28,684 nt of DNA from a virus: the IMG/VR virus record IMGVR_UViG_3300025120_000380, positions 1 through 28,684 of that record. One strand, written 5' to 3'. Of this stretch, positions 17,920 to 25,475 are shown in pieces. Position numbers and translations under genes: made by a program. The notes under the pieces were generated by a model that did no database searches, was not told where the DNA came from, and saw nothing but the letters and a program-made list of their open reading frames with translations. Each line of letters opens with the position of its first letter. The first letter of the stretch is position 1.

Positions 17920-19778
17920 TAATTTACGCAATCAACAATACGAACAACACTCTTTCTTGTAAATCCTTGTTTTCTCAAATTTTCTGTGAAGACTTGTCTA
18001 CCTCTAAGAGTAGTTATAGGTTTATCAAGAACCAAACCAGAATCTTCCGGAACATCTTCCAACACTTTTGTGAAGGTTAGATTGGGTCTAATGACTACTC
18101 CTTCTCCTCCTGTATTACTATCTATAACAATATCAGGATACTCAGTAATTCCACAAATTTCTTCAGTAATTTGAATGTCAATAATTTGTCCGAATTCCGT
18201 TAAAGATACCACAGCATTTAAACCAGGAATATCTGGAGTAATTTGAATACTATCATTTTCCGTATATCCAGTTCCAGTATTTACAATTGTAAATCCATTC
18301 AAACAAACTATATAATCATCAGTAATTTTATTATCACCACCAGAACCTGATCCATCACCACCAGAACCTGATCCATCACCACCAGAACCTGATCCATCAC
18401 CACCAGAACCTGATCCATCACCACCAGAACCTGATCCATCACCACCAGAACCTGATCCATCACCACCAGAACCAGCACCAGTACCTAAACCACCATCAGT
18501 GGGACTGCTATCAACCAAAGATCCTAATAAAGTATAATCATATTCATCTTTACCATCTGCAGGAGCTGATGGTGCAATATTGGTCATTACAATATCTATA
18601 ATCTGTCCATTCGTGGAAGAATCTGGATTATCGTCAATTACTGCATAACCTGAAGTAAAGGTAGTTGCACAGTTATCTACAAAAGAAACAAATGGTGGTC
18701 TTTTATATCCAGATCCTCTATTTAATAAACTTACCCCGATAGTTCTACCAATATTATCTATAACTGCTTCTCCAACTGCACCAATACCACCTCCACCAAA
18801 AATCAAAATCTTTGGTGGTCCACATCTATACGCATCTGCATCACATTCAGTAATGCTGGATGAAGGAGATGAAGCATCTCCAAGTCTATCTCCAAATATT
18901 TCAATATTACTAATATAATCATCAACTTTTCCAACAATTCCTTCTGCTGTTGGAACTTTTGCAAAATTATTAAACGTATCTATTTGGGCAGATGATGGTC
19001 CCCCCCAAGGACCGGCTTTAAATTCTTTCAATTCTGGACAATTTGGTGCCGCACACAAGAAAGATTCAAATCCGAGAATATAATCTATAGCCTCAAAAAC
19101 ACTTCCAACAATTTTTCCAACTCCTCCAAGAATATCATTAACTTGATCTAAAATTGGTCCAAGTGTTTTATCAATAATTGCTGCCAAATTATTAATTAAT
19201 GCATTTACAAATTGTTGTGTGGCACAAAATGGAACATTAATAATTTTACCTATTAATTCATTTAAGAAATCAATAACTAAATTTAATAAATTAGAAATTA
19301 TATCTTTAAAACTGCAAAATATTTGATCTATTATTAGTTGAATTGTGGTATTTTTATATTGTTTTGCAACTGTTGGTAATATACTATCTAAAACTGAATC
19401 AAGTGCTTTTCTAATTTTATCGATTAAAAAATCTCTAAGTCTACTTATTAAACTTTTTAAAACACTAGCAATAATTTTAGAGGTACTCTTGATGAGATTA
19501 GTTATATTAGAAATTTTATTGATTGAACCATTGATGTAAAGTTCTCCATATTCTTTTATTCCTTTCAATGCAGTGAAAAACTTTTTAAGTGCTATATTAA
19601 TTTTAGATAATTCACCTTTACCACAAGGGTCAGGAAGATCTCTTTCTTTATTATAAATTTGAGAAATTCGTGCAAAATCTGAAGACTTTATATATTTTTC
19701 CCAAGCAGGAGTATCAGAAAGTGCAAATGACTTTGATGTCTGTCTAGTAGTTGGAAAAGAAGAAAATGAATCTGACAT
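17919..19778 (-). CDS. Hub-region structural protein with amphipathic helices and a Gly-Ser-Asp hinge
   Basis: Encodes 619 residues. GGGAAG lies 12 bases before the ATG at 19776-19778. Residues about 40-230 are nearly all amphipathic or hydrophobic helices (for example IIASVLKSLISRLRDFLIDK and IIDQIFCSFKDIISNLL), followed by a Cys-containing segment (FLCAAPNCPELK). Residues about 325-430 contain a GSGYKRPPFVSFVDNC beta module. A hinge of seven GSGGDGS units spans about 435-481. A second module with NTGTGYTENDSIQITP follows, and the protein ends in a basic tail. The two GxGY modules flanking the hinge look like repeated beta domains. Its place between the OB-fold and spike genes argues for a part of the hub or central spike complex. 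I do not know a T4 equivalent. Confidence 0.65.
   Translation of the reverse strand: MSDSFSSFPTTRQTSKSFALSDTPAWEKYIKSSDFARISQIYNKERDLPDPCGKGELSKINIALKKFFTALKGIKEYGELYINGSINKISNITNLIKSTSKIIASVLKSLISRLRDFLIDKIRKALDSVLDSILPTVAKQYKNTTIQLIIDQIFCSFKDIISNLLNLVIDFLNELIGKIINVPFCATQQFVNALINNLAAIIDKTLGPILDQVNDILGGVGKIVGSVFEAIDYILGFESFLCAAPNCPELKEFKAGPWGGPSSAQIDTFNNFAKVPTAEGIVGKVDDYISNIEIFGDRLGDASSPSSSITECDADAYRCGPPKILIFGGGGIGAVGEAVIDNIGRTIGVSLLNRGSGYKRPPFVSFVDNCATTFTSGYAVIDDNPDSSTNGQIIDIVMTNIAPSAPADGKDEYDYTLLGSLVDSSPTDGGLGTGAGSGGDGSGSGGDGSGSGGDGSGSGGDGSGSGGDGSGSGGDGSGSGGDNKITDDYIVCLNGFTIVNTGTGYTENDSIQITPDIPGLNAVVSLTEFGQIIDIQITEEICGITEYPDIVIDSNTGGEGVVIRPNLTFTKVLEDVPEDSGLVLDKPITTLRGRQVFTENLRKQGFTRKSVVRIVDCVN
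18334..18474 (-). repeat. 21-bp tandem repeat coding GSGGDGS
   Basis: Six identical 21-bp units (18334-18459) plus a degenerate seventh, in frame within the 619-residue gene. Each unit adds seven residues, so unit gain or loss keeps the frame and only changes the length of a flexible linker. The identity of the units points to recent expansion. Confidence 0.95.
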
Positions 19779-19801
19779 ATTATATTTACTTCCCGTTCTT
19801 G

Positions 19802-20317
19802 CTATTTAGTCTTGGCATTATTAAAAAATTTGGGATTTAAAGACTTAAATCTAGATCTAGCACTATTTTGACTTACAATTTGAGTTGCATTTGCTGGATT
19901 AGACAGATTAAATCGATTTACGGGTTTACCCAAAGTTGTTCCGTTGGTAGATTTTTTTATTTTAAGATTTTTTTCATCATTAATATTATTTCCCAATACA
20001 TGAGTTATTACAGGAATTTGACAGTCATCATCCATAAAAAATCCAATTACCCATTCACCCCCACATATTCCAGAAGATTGAAAATTTCTATTTCCATATG
20101 TTGTTGGCATGGCAACAATTGCCCAAGGTAAAACATCATCAACAACTTCTGTCGCATCATCAGAACTAGCCATTGGATGAAGACCTGGTATTCTAACTTT
20201 TACTCTGTCTCCATGAGCATCTTTCCATTTAATACCTTTTAAATGCTGGTCTTTACCTGGAGGGACTTGACCCAAAAACCACTTTTTACTCCCCCAATTA
20301 TATGCTGATGCTGTCAT
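19802..20317 (-). CDS. 5: Baseplate hub OB-fold protein, gp5 N-terminal domain homologue without lysozyme
   Basis: Encodes 171 residues and matches the N-terminal OB fold of T4 gp5: KKWFLGQVPPGKD, then DRVKVRIPGLHPM near residue 37, LPWAIVAMPTTYG near residue 64, and GEWVIGFFMDDDCQIPVITH near residue 86. T4 gp5 has the same order (WFVGVVEDRMDP, RVRVRVVGLHP, LPWMSVIQP). In T4 this domain binds the gp27 trimer. Here it starts two bases after the stop of the gp27-like gene, which fits a gp27-gp5 pair. Unlike T4 gp5 (575 residues) it ends shortly after the OB fold. There is no lysozyme or beta-helix in this chain. Those roles may lie with the 558-residue and 200-residue proteins of the same operon. 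Confidence 0.85.
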   Translation of the reverse strand: MTASAYNWGSKKWFLGQVPPGKDQHLKGIKWKDAHGDRVKVRIPGLHPMASSDDATEVVDDVLPWAIVAMPTTYGNRNFQSSGICGGEWVIGFFMDDDCQIPVITHVLGNNINDEKNLKIKKSTNGTTLGKPVNRFNLSNPANATQIVSQNSARSRFKSLNPKFFNNAKTK

Positions 20318-20319
20318 GT

Positions 20320-21606
20320 TTAACTACCCGTGTATAATCCATAAGTATCACGAACAAGAGTCATTGATGTAAATGACCTTTGTGTATCATAGTGATGACA
20401 TAAATCTAATATTAAATATCTACCACTTTCTACAGGATCAAATGGTTCCCCACTTTTGTTAGATAATGTAATTTTCTCAATTTTACATTCTACAACATCC
20501 CCTGCTTTTAAATTGGGATTGCATGGAACTTGCATTTTTGCCACTTGAGTCATTAAAAAATTATATCTCATTTGAACTGCACCTTGCCACTCATTGGAAT
20601 CACTCACCGCATTTCCTCCAGTAACTTGAGGAGATAATGCTCCAACATCTTTTATATCATAAAAAACTCTAGCATAATCTTTATTTTCTGGAGTATGAAT
20701 AATATTATTACCTAAGGAATTTGATAAGATATTTTCATCTAAAACAAATGATGTTTCTTCTAATTTAAAAGTTTTGGGATTAAAAAGTAATCTTCTACTA
20801 GAATAGACACCAGCAGCAATAGCATTAATTAAATTCTGATTTTTAGTAACACTAAACGAAGATATTTTGAAATCATTATCTTCGTTTACACTAGATTTAG
20901 TAACTCCAGTTTTGTAATATGTTTGTTTAGATGGTTGTTTTAATAAAGAATCAATAGATTTGAAAAAGTGTCCATCTCTAGTCTCATAAAAGAAAAATCC
21001 AGGATTTCCATTATTCAACGGAACTGACTTTCCAGCAAGTGACATAATAACTTCAAATGGAGTCCTATTATTTCCAATAAAAGAATATTTATTAGAAGTT
21101 TCTTCGATATTAATTTTTGATAAATCTAATACTTCCTTTGCTATCAAAGTTACAGATTGATTATTTGATGTTGAACCTGAATAACTCCTTTTTACTCTGC
21201 TTTCCTTGTTCTTAATTGCCGATTGAGAAACTAAACTCAAGAATACAGATTCTCTTTGTGACTCCTGATCTAAGTTTACAGAATTGTTGACAATCAAAGA
21301 AACTTCAGAAAAATCCAAAATTCCAAGTTTAGATGAAATTTTAAAGTTTACCTTTTCCGATCCATCTGCAGTTAAAGGTAGAGCATTATAAATTGTCCCT
21401 AAATTTTTATCTCCTTGACGATCATAATCAGTACTATAATTTGTTGATCCACCCACATCAACAAAAGTAAGTCTTGCAGTTATATTTGGAGACCTTAAAC
21501 TTTCATAGTAGTCAAAACTTACAGTCTTTCCATCTAATCGAACAACTTTGTCACGTTTAGTTAACTTAAGTATTTCGTAGATTGAAGGTGATGCTGAGTT
21601 TGACAT
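20320..21606 (-). CDS. Baseplate hub protein, gp27-like
   Basis: Encodes 428 residues, close to T4 gp27 (about 390). Features of the gp27/gpD/VgrG-head hub family include the C-terminal block MQVPCNPNLKAGDVVECKI (about 362-380), followed by SGRYLILDLCHHYDTQRSFT and the ending MTLVRDTYGLY. Hub proteins of this type show the same 'P-N-L-x-G-D-V-V ... Y-x-I ... H-x-Y ... T-x-L-x-R-D' pattern. The ATG directly abuts the TAA of the transglycosylase gene. The OB-fold gp5-like gene follows at two bases, which supports the gp27 assignment. It would form the trimeric centre of the baseplate that holds the spike. Confidence 0.72.
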   Translation of the reverse strand: MSNSASPSIYEILKLTKRDKVVRLDGKTVSFDYYESLRSPNITARLTFVDVGGSTNYSTDYDRQGDKNLGTIYNALPLTADGSEKVNFKISSKLGILDFSEVSLIVNNSVNLDQESQRESVFLSLVSQSAIKNKESRVKRSYSGSTSNNQSVTLIAKEVLDLSKINIEETSNKYSFIGNNRTPFEVIMSLAGKSVPLNNGNPGFFFYETRDGHFFKSIDSLLKQPSKQTYYKTGVTKSSVNEDNDFKISSFSVTKNQNLINAIAAGVYSSRRLLFNPKTFKLEETSFVLDENILSNSLGNNIIHTPENKDYARVFYDIKDVGALSPQVTGGNAVSDSNEWQGAVQMRYNFLMTQVAKMQVPCNPNLKAGDVVECKIEKITLSNKSGEPFDPVESGRYLILDLCHHYDTQRSFTSMTLVRDTYGLYTGS

Positions 21607-23283
21607 TTATACAGGAATATAAGTTGGGAAAGGTATAGTTTTTGTATTATATATTCTCTGAAAAGTAACTAGTACTTCTGTTCCTTCTCCCTCATCATCT
21701 ATAGGTTGATTTATGGTGCTTATTTCTTTATCTTTTTTGGATCTTTTATTGGAGTTGTCGATCCAATTTTCAAATAAATTCCTTTCTTTTTTTTCACTTA
21801 AAGGGGGTGATGCTTCTTTCTCTTTCAATACTGCTGCTTGCCGTTTTGCAATTTTAGTCATTATTTCATCATATTTCTCTGTTGTTCCTGCTGCCAGCAA
21901 AGCATTTATTTCTTCTTGTGTGTATGGGATGTCGTCTATACCATCTGGTCGTTCTGGGTCTGGAGTTGGGTCTGGAGTTGGGTCTGGAGTTGGGTCTGGG
22001 GTAATTGCCTTTGCTTCTCTAAGGTTTTCATTATATACAGACATAGATTGAGATGCCGTTCTTGATGTTTGTCCATATCTTGGTGTGAGTGATGCCCAAA
22101 TATTTCCAGCTTTAGTCATTTGAGTCGTATTCATATCTTCAATATTAATACCACCTTGTCTTGCCAAAGCCAAGATCATTCTATTCTGAGTTGCTGGACT
22201 AAACGTATCATTCCAACTAAATCTTCCAGTATTAACCAATCCTTTTAAAGTTTCTGGCATCAACTGTAGAGCACCAGAAGCAGAAGAATTATATTGGTCT
22301 TTATAGTAAGGAATAGCACCACCACCCAGTCTATCAGGAAGTCTATCAGTGCCACCCAACTTAGATGCTTCATATAATTCCGCAAGGGTCATTTCTGTTA
22401 GACCAGAAACGACTGCCCCACCATAAACTGTATTATATCCACCAGATCCTCCAGTTCCTTCAAGTTCCCTAACAGTAGCAATAAATGCCTTTTCTTCTGG
22501 GGTATCTGCTTTAATATCCGCAGCATTTATATTTCCACCACCACCACCACCACCACCACCTCCTGCTCCTGCTCCTCTACCTCCTGCTCCTGTATATCTG
22601 TCTCTCTCTGCTTGAGTAAATTGTCTTGGGGTAAATTCTCCAGTTGTATTATTTTTTACTCCCTCCTGTCCATTCTTGACTGCTAATACTTTATCCTTTC
22701 CACCTGCAACATTTCTGAATAATTCTATGGCTGGTTTAAGAAATTTAATTAACCCCTCAAGTGGTCCTGCATTTTCCGCAATTTGATCAATTAACCCACC
22801 ATCCTCTGATAATTGACTTAATGAATCATCAAATCTTTTTTTATCTGCGTCATACTTAGTTTTATCAATTTCACCTATGAAGAGTCCTTTTAACAAATTA
22901 AATCCACTTTGTATAGGGGTAAGAAAATTGACAATGCTATCAATAATACCTCTGACTGTTTCAATAATTTTTGGGAGATTATTTACTAATATACCTGATA
23001 ATATTAATCCACCAAAATTTAATATCTTAGCTATGATATTTTGTCCGATATTTTTTATATTTGAACCTACTTTACCAACTACTGGTATTTTTTTAGCATT
23101 TTCTAATATTTTTTCTTTATTTTTTAACTTTTCAAAACTTTTTTTCTTCTTTTCATCAGATTTTTTTTCTTTCTTTAATTTTTCCTTTCTTTTGTTTTCC
23201 CGAATTAGTATACTACGTATATTAGTAACATTTAATTTGAGAGTTTTTACCTCATTATTAATTTTTAAAGGAGTTTTTTCCAT
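21607..23283 (-). CDS. Tail hub protein with lambda-R-type lytic transglycosylase domain
   Basis: Encodes 558 residues. A Lys/Glu coiled coil occupies 1-70 and a hydrophobic helical segment 80-138 (ILNFGGLILSGILVNNLPKI). A Gly-rich linker with ten consecutive Gly ends near 250. Residues about 260-425 resemble the lambda endolysin R, a lytic transglycosylase: VRELEGT (271-277) with Glu275 in the place of the catalytic Glu of SEGT, YNTVYGG, SASGALQLMPETL, FSPATQNRMILALARQGG and GNIWASLTPRYGQ. A TPDP repeat follows at about 429-443, then a charged tail. It probably opens peptidoglycan during DNA injection, the job of the lysozyme domain inside T4 gp5. It lies four bases after the tape-measure-like gene and abuts the gp27-like gene. 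The helical N-terminus resembles that of the tape-measure-like neighbour. Confidence 0.82.
   Translation of the reverse strand: MEKTPLKINNEVKTLKLNVTNIRSILIRENKRKEKLKKEKKSDEKKKKSFEKLKNKEKILENAKKIPVVGKVGSNIKNIGQNIIAKILNFGGLILSGILVNNLPKIIETVRGIIDSIVNFLTPIQSGFNLLKGLFIGEIDKTKYDADKKRFDDSLSQLSEDGGLIDQIAENAGPLEGLIKFLKPAIELFRNVAGGKDKVLAVKNGQEGVKNNTTGEFTPRQFTQAERDRYTGAGGRGAGAGGGGGGGGGGNINAADIKADTPEEKAFIATVRELEGTGGSGGYNTVYGGAVVSGLTEMTLAELYEASKLGGTDRLPDRLGGGAIPYYKDQYNSSASGALQLMPETLKGLVNTGRFSWNDTFSPATQNRMILALARQGGINIEDMNTTQMTKAGNIWASLTPRYGQTSRTASQSMSVYNENLREAKAITPDPTPDPTPDPTPDPERPDGIDDIPYTQEEINALLAAGTTEKYDEIMTKIAKRQAAVLKEKEASPPLSEKKERNLFENWIDNSNKRSKKDKEISTINQPIDDEGEGTEVLVTFQRIYNTKTIPFPTYIPV
21959..21999 (-). 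repeat. 12-bp tandem repeat coding a TPDP linker
   Basis: Three identical 12-bp units and a partial fourth, in frame within the transglycosylase gene. They code for a Pro-Asp-Pro-Thr linker that separates the enzyme domain from the C-terminal tail. Confidence 0.9.
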
Positions 23284-23287
23284 TGTA

Positions 23288-25291
23288 CTATACTATTATC
23301 CCGTAAATATCCAATGATGTTTTAATGTAAGGATTAGAAGCATCAAAACTAGAAATTGAAGGAACTCTAGTTGCTGGAGCACTTGGAACTGAAATTTCTG
23401 GAATATCAGTGTCATTATTAAAAATTGGTGGAAATTCCATCGTTTTAATATTAGTTCCTTTCTTTCTCTTAGAAGAAATCGTATTATAAATTTTTTGTGA
23501 TTTTAGATTATTAATAATTTTATTATTGTCATTATTAATAATTGTAGGCAATTCTATCGTTTTAATATTAGATACTTTCTTTCCCCCGGAAGGAATCGGA
23601 TTATAATTTTTTTGGAATTTTGTATTATCAATAATTGGTGGAAATTCCATCGTTTTAATATTAGATACTTTCTTTCCCATGGAAGGAATCGTATTATAAT
23701 TTTTTTGTTTTAGATTACCAATAATTTTATTTGTATCAGTATTATTAATAATTGTACCATCCTGTTTTGGAACGAACAATTCAGCCGTTTTCATACCAAG
23801 TTGATCACCTACAATATAAGGTTTTCCTGATTTTACGGGACCACCCATTTTCATTGTCTCTATCTCTCTAGGATCAATTATAGTTTCAATTTTTGGAATG
23901 TATGATTCTTCAACTTCTTTTTTAACTTTTAGACGTTCGGCATCTCTATTAGATCCAGTTCCAGTTCCCATTGCTCCCACATCCCCAGGTTTATCTGGAA
24001 ACTTTGTATAATCTATTTCTCTTTGTTTTTTTGTTATTTTTTCCTCCATATCATTTTTTAATTCATCCAATTGTTTCCTTTTGTCCTCAACTTCCTTAAA
24101 TATTTTTTCTTGTTCCTCAGTTCTGTTTTTTGTATTGTTTCTATTTCCTTGTCTACTTCTATCTTCAGGAACGCCTGCCGAAGTCATACCAGCATCTTTT
24201 AATTTTTGATTTAATTGATCATCTGCTTCGGCAAAATTTTTACCTCCAAGCATATTTTCTCTAATCTTTTTAATAGCCCATTCTCCTGCCTTATAAATCA
24301 GAACACCGGCACCAATTGCAAGCAATGCTTTGAGTGTAAGTGGATTTACAAGAAAACCTATTAGTAAAGGAACTGCCTTTGCAATTAATGCAATGAGTAT
24401 CTTCAAAGGACCCAATACTGTAAGAATACTACTAACAACTGGCAAAAAAGTAAACGCACCAACTGCTACTGCCATCCATTTCCAATTGTCTTTTATCCAA
24501 CCAAACCACCCTTTCACTGTCTCTACATTTTTTGGAGATTTTAACCATTCAAAGACACCATTGACTGCAATACCTGTTCCCAGAGTGAGTAAGAAATCAG
24601 TAATTTTATCGAAAATATTTTTGATTGGTGATAGCATTTTATCTGCTACTTTTTTAACACCTATACCGATTGATTTACCTGTTTTTTCAAGTAAATTTTC
24701 CTCAGTCTTTAACTTTTTCTTTGATTTTTTAATACCTTCTCTTCTCTCTGCATCTAAAGAATCTTTAGTTTCTTTTGATATAGATTTCACTAACTGTTTT
24801 TGTATGTCTATCAGAAGTTTATTTGTTTCAACTAATGTTTTATAAAGATTATCTTGATCACTTCCAGGAATTTTCTGTCCTATTTTACTTTGTTGATTTT
24901 TTATTATATTTTTTATTATTGATATTTTTTTATCTTGCCCTACCTTATCCTTCACCAAAGAATTGATTGATATTTTTTTATCTTGCCCTACCTTATCCTT
25001 CACCAAAGAATTGATTGATATTCTATTCTTTCTTACGATTTTTGCAAGAGTTCCTATTTTAGAAGTTCCTCCCTGCCCTACTTTTCCAAGAGAAAAATTA
25101 TTATTATTAAAAATACTCTTAATGTTAGTAGATTTTAGTTTAGGAGTATTTTTTTGTTCTATTCCAATCGTTCTTTTTTCTGCTTTTCTCTGCTGTTTTT
25201 CGGATTCTTTTTTATCAATAGAATCTTTCACCTCATCAACAGAAGGTCCACCTCTTCTTCTTTTTGCTGGTCTACCTCTTTTATAATCCAT
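23288..25291 (-). CDS. Tape-measure-like tail protein (gp29 analogue candidate)
   Basis: Encodes 667 residues. The very basic N-terminus and Lys-rich helices (1-215) are followed by a long hydrophobic stretch at about 271-333 (FLPVVSSILTVLGPL, LLIGFLVNPLTLKALLAIGA), then a coiled coil near 390-425. At 483-517 it has GGPVKSGKPYIVGDQLGM followed by AELFVPKQDGTI. This matches the 'GGPV-x-AG-x-PY-x-VGE ... ELFVP' motif seen near the C-terminus of many tape-measure proteins. It directly follows the gp26/gp51 chaperone-like pair, as tape-measure genes follow G/T in lambda. T4 gp29 is 590 residues, a comparable length. The start ATG lies 11 bases inside the end of the gp51-like ORF. Two repeats are present: a 16-residue duplication at 91-122 and a triple imperfect repeat at about 531-625. 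Confidence 0.75.
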   Translation of the reverse strand: MDYKRGRPAKRRRGGPSVDEVKDSIDKKESEKQQRKAEKRTIGIEQKNTPKLKSTNIKSIFNNNNFSLGKVGQGGTSKIGTLAKIVRKNRISINSLVKDKVGQDKKISINSLVKDKVGQDKKISIIKNIIKNQQSKIGQKIPGSDQDNLYKTLVETNKLLIDIQKQLVKSISKETKDSLDAERREGIKKSKKKLKTEENLLEKTGKSIGIGVKKVADKMLSPIKNIFDKITDFLLTLGTGIAVNGVFEWLKSPKNVETVKGWFGWIKDNWKWMAVAVGAFTFLPVVSSILTVLGPLKILIALIAKAVPLLIGFLVNPLTLKALLAIGAGVLIYKAGEWAIKKIRENMLGGKNFAEADDQLNQKLKDAGMTSAGVPEDRSRQGNRNNTKNRTEEQEKIFKEVEDKRKQLDELKNDMEEKITKKQREIDYTKFPDKPGDVGAMGTGTGSNRDAERLKVKKEVEESYIPKIETIIDPREIETMKMGGPVKSGKPYIVGDQLGMKTAELFVPKQDGTIINNTDTNKIIGNLKQKNYNTIPSMGKKVSNIKTMEFPPIIDNTKFQKNYNPIPSGGKKVSNIKTIELPTIINNDNNKIINNLKSQKIYNTISSKRKKGTNIKTMEFPPIFNNDTDIPEISVPSAPATRVPSISSFDASNPYIKTSLDIYGIIV
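23400..23700 (-). repeat. Three imperfect repeats in the C-terminus of the tape-measure-like gene
   Basis: Three copies coding YNTIPSMGKKVSNIKTMEF, YNPIPSGGKKVSNIKTIEL and YNTISSKRKKGTNIKTMEF, each followed by PPII/PTII/PPIF and an Asn-rich spacer of unequal length. At the DNA level, long blocks around 'ccatcgttttaatatta' are identical, suggesting fairly recent duplication. Confidence 0.88.
24921..25016 (-). repeat. 48-bp tandem duplication in the tape-measure-like gene
   Basis: Two adjacent 48-bp copies (24921-24968 and 24969-25016) that appear identical. They encode a repeated 16-residue unit, ISINSLVKDKVGQDKK (residues 91-106 and 107-122). The frame is kept. Confidence 0.93.
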
Positions 25292-25460
25292 TCTGTTGCT
25301 GTTGTTTTAGATTTTCTTCTTCGATATATTGTTGGAGAAGAGCTACATATATATCCCTTTCCCAAGGAATCATATCTTCTAACTCTGTTAATGAATATTT
25401 ATGATGTTGTATTAATGCAAAGTTAATTTTATAGTATGATTCAAGAGTTTCGTGAACCAT
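25281..25460 (-). CDS. 51: gp51-like small tail-assembly protein, probably expressed as a frameshift extension of gp26
   Basis: Encodes 59 residues beginning MVHETLESYYKINFALIQ, with the core LTELEDMIPWERDIYVALLQ and the tail YIEEENLKQQQQNGL. This 'L-x-x-M-x-P-W-E-R-x-x-Y' pattern resembles short proteins annotated as gp51 (hub assembly catalyst) next to gp26 in marine T4-like phages, and the C-terminal parts of tail-assembly chaperone fusions. T4 gp51 is much longer (about 250), so the symbol is tentative. Its ATG has only AGG one base upstream, too close to act as a ribosome site. The ATG also lies inside the stem at 25434-25462. The frame is continuous with the -1 frame of gp26, so the main product may be a gp26-gp51 fusion of about 302 residues. 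It overlaps the tape-measure-like gene by 11 bases. Confidence 0.75.
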   Translation of the reverse strand: MVHETLESYYKINFALIQHHKYSLTELEDMIPWERDIYVALLQQYIEEENLKQQQQNGL

Positions 25461-25475
25461 ACCTAAGCGAAAAAA
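25434..25475 (-). promoter_or_regulatory. Putative programmed -1 ribosomal frameshift element at the gp26/gp51 junction
   Basis: On the minus strand, T TTT TTC (25475-25469) is a perfect X XXY YYZ slippery heptamer in the gp26 frame (codons for residues 239-240). The zero-frame TAG follows at 25465-25463. Six bases after the heptamer begins a 10-bp stem: GTATGGTTCA (25462-25453) pairs with TGAATCATAC (25443-25434), with one G-U pair and a nine-base loop. The -1 frame continues CGC TTA GGT ATG into the gp51-like ORF with no stop. Confidence 0.75.

Noticed and set aside
17919-17931. TTG start at 17931 for the spike-like gene, giving a 13-base overlap
   Set aside because: An ATG at 17917-17919 forms the usual TAATG coupling with the upstream stop and gives a more normal start.
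18334-18474. Regular repeats that could suggest a CRISPR array
   Set aside because: The units are directly adjacent with no spacers, have a 21-bp period and translate in frame as GSGGDGS inside a long gene.
22877-23317. Plus-strand Phe-rich open frame that looks like a membrane protein
   Set aside because: The Phe runs are the complement of Lys codons in the coiled-coil N-terminus of the minus-strand gene.
24330-24845. Plus-strand open frame of 171 codons opposite the tape-measure-like gene
   Set aside because: It is the antisense shadow of a hydrophobic, Lys-rich coding region, has no ribosome site and resembles no protein.
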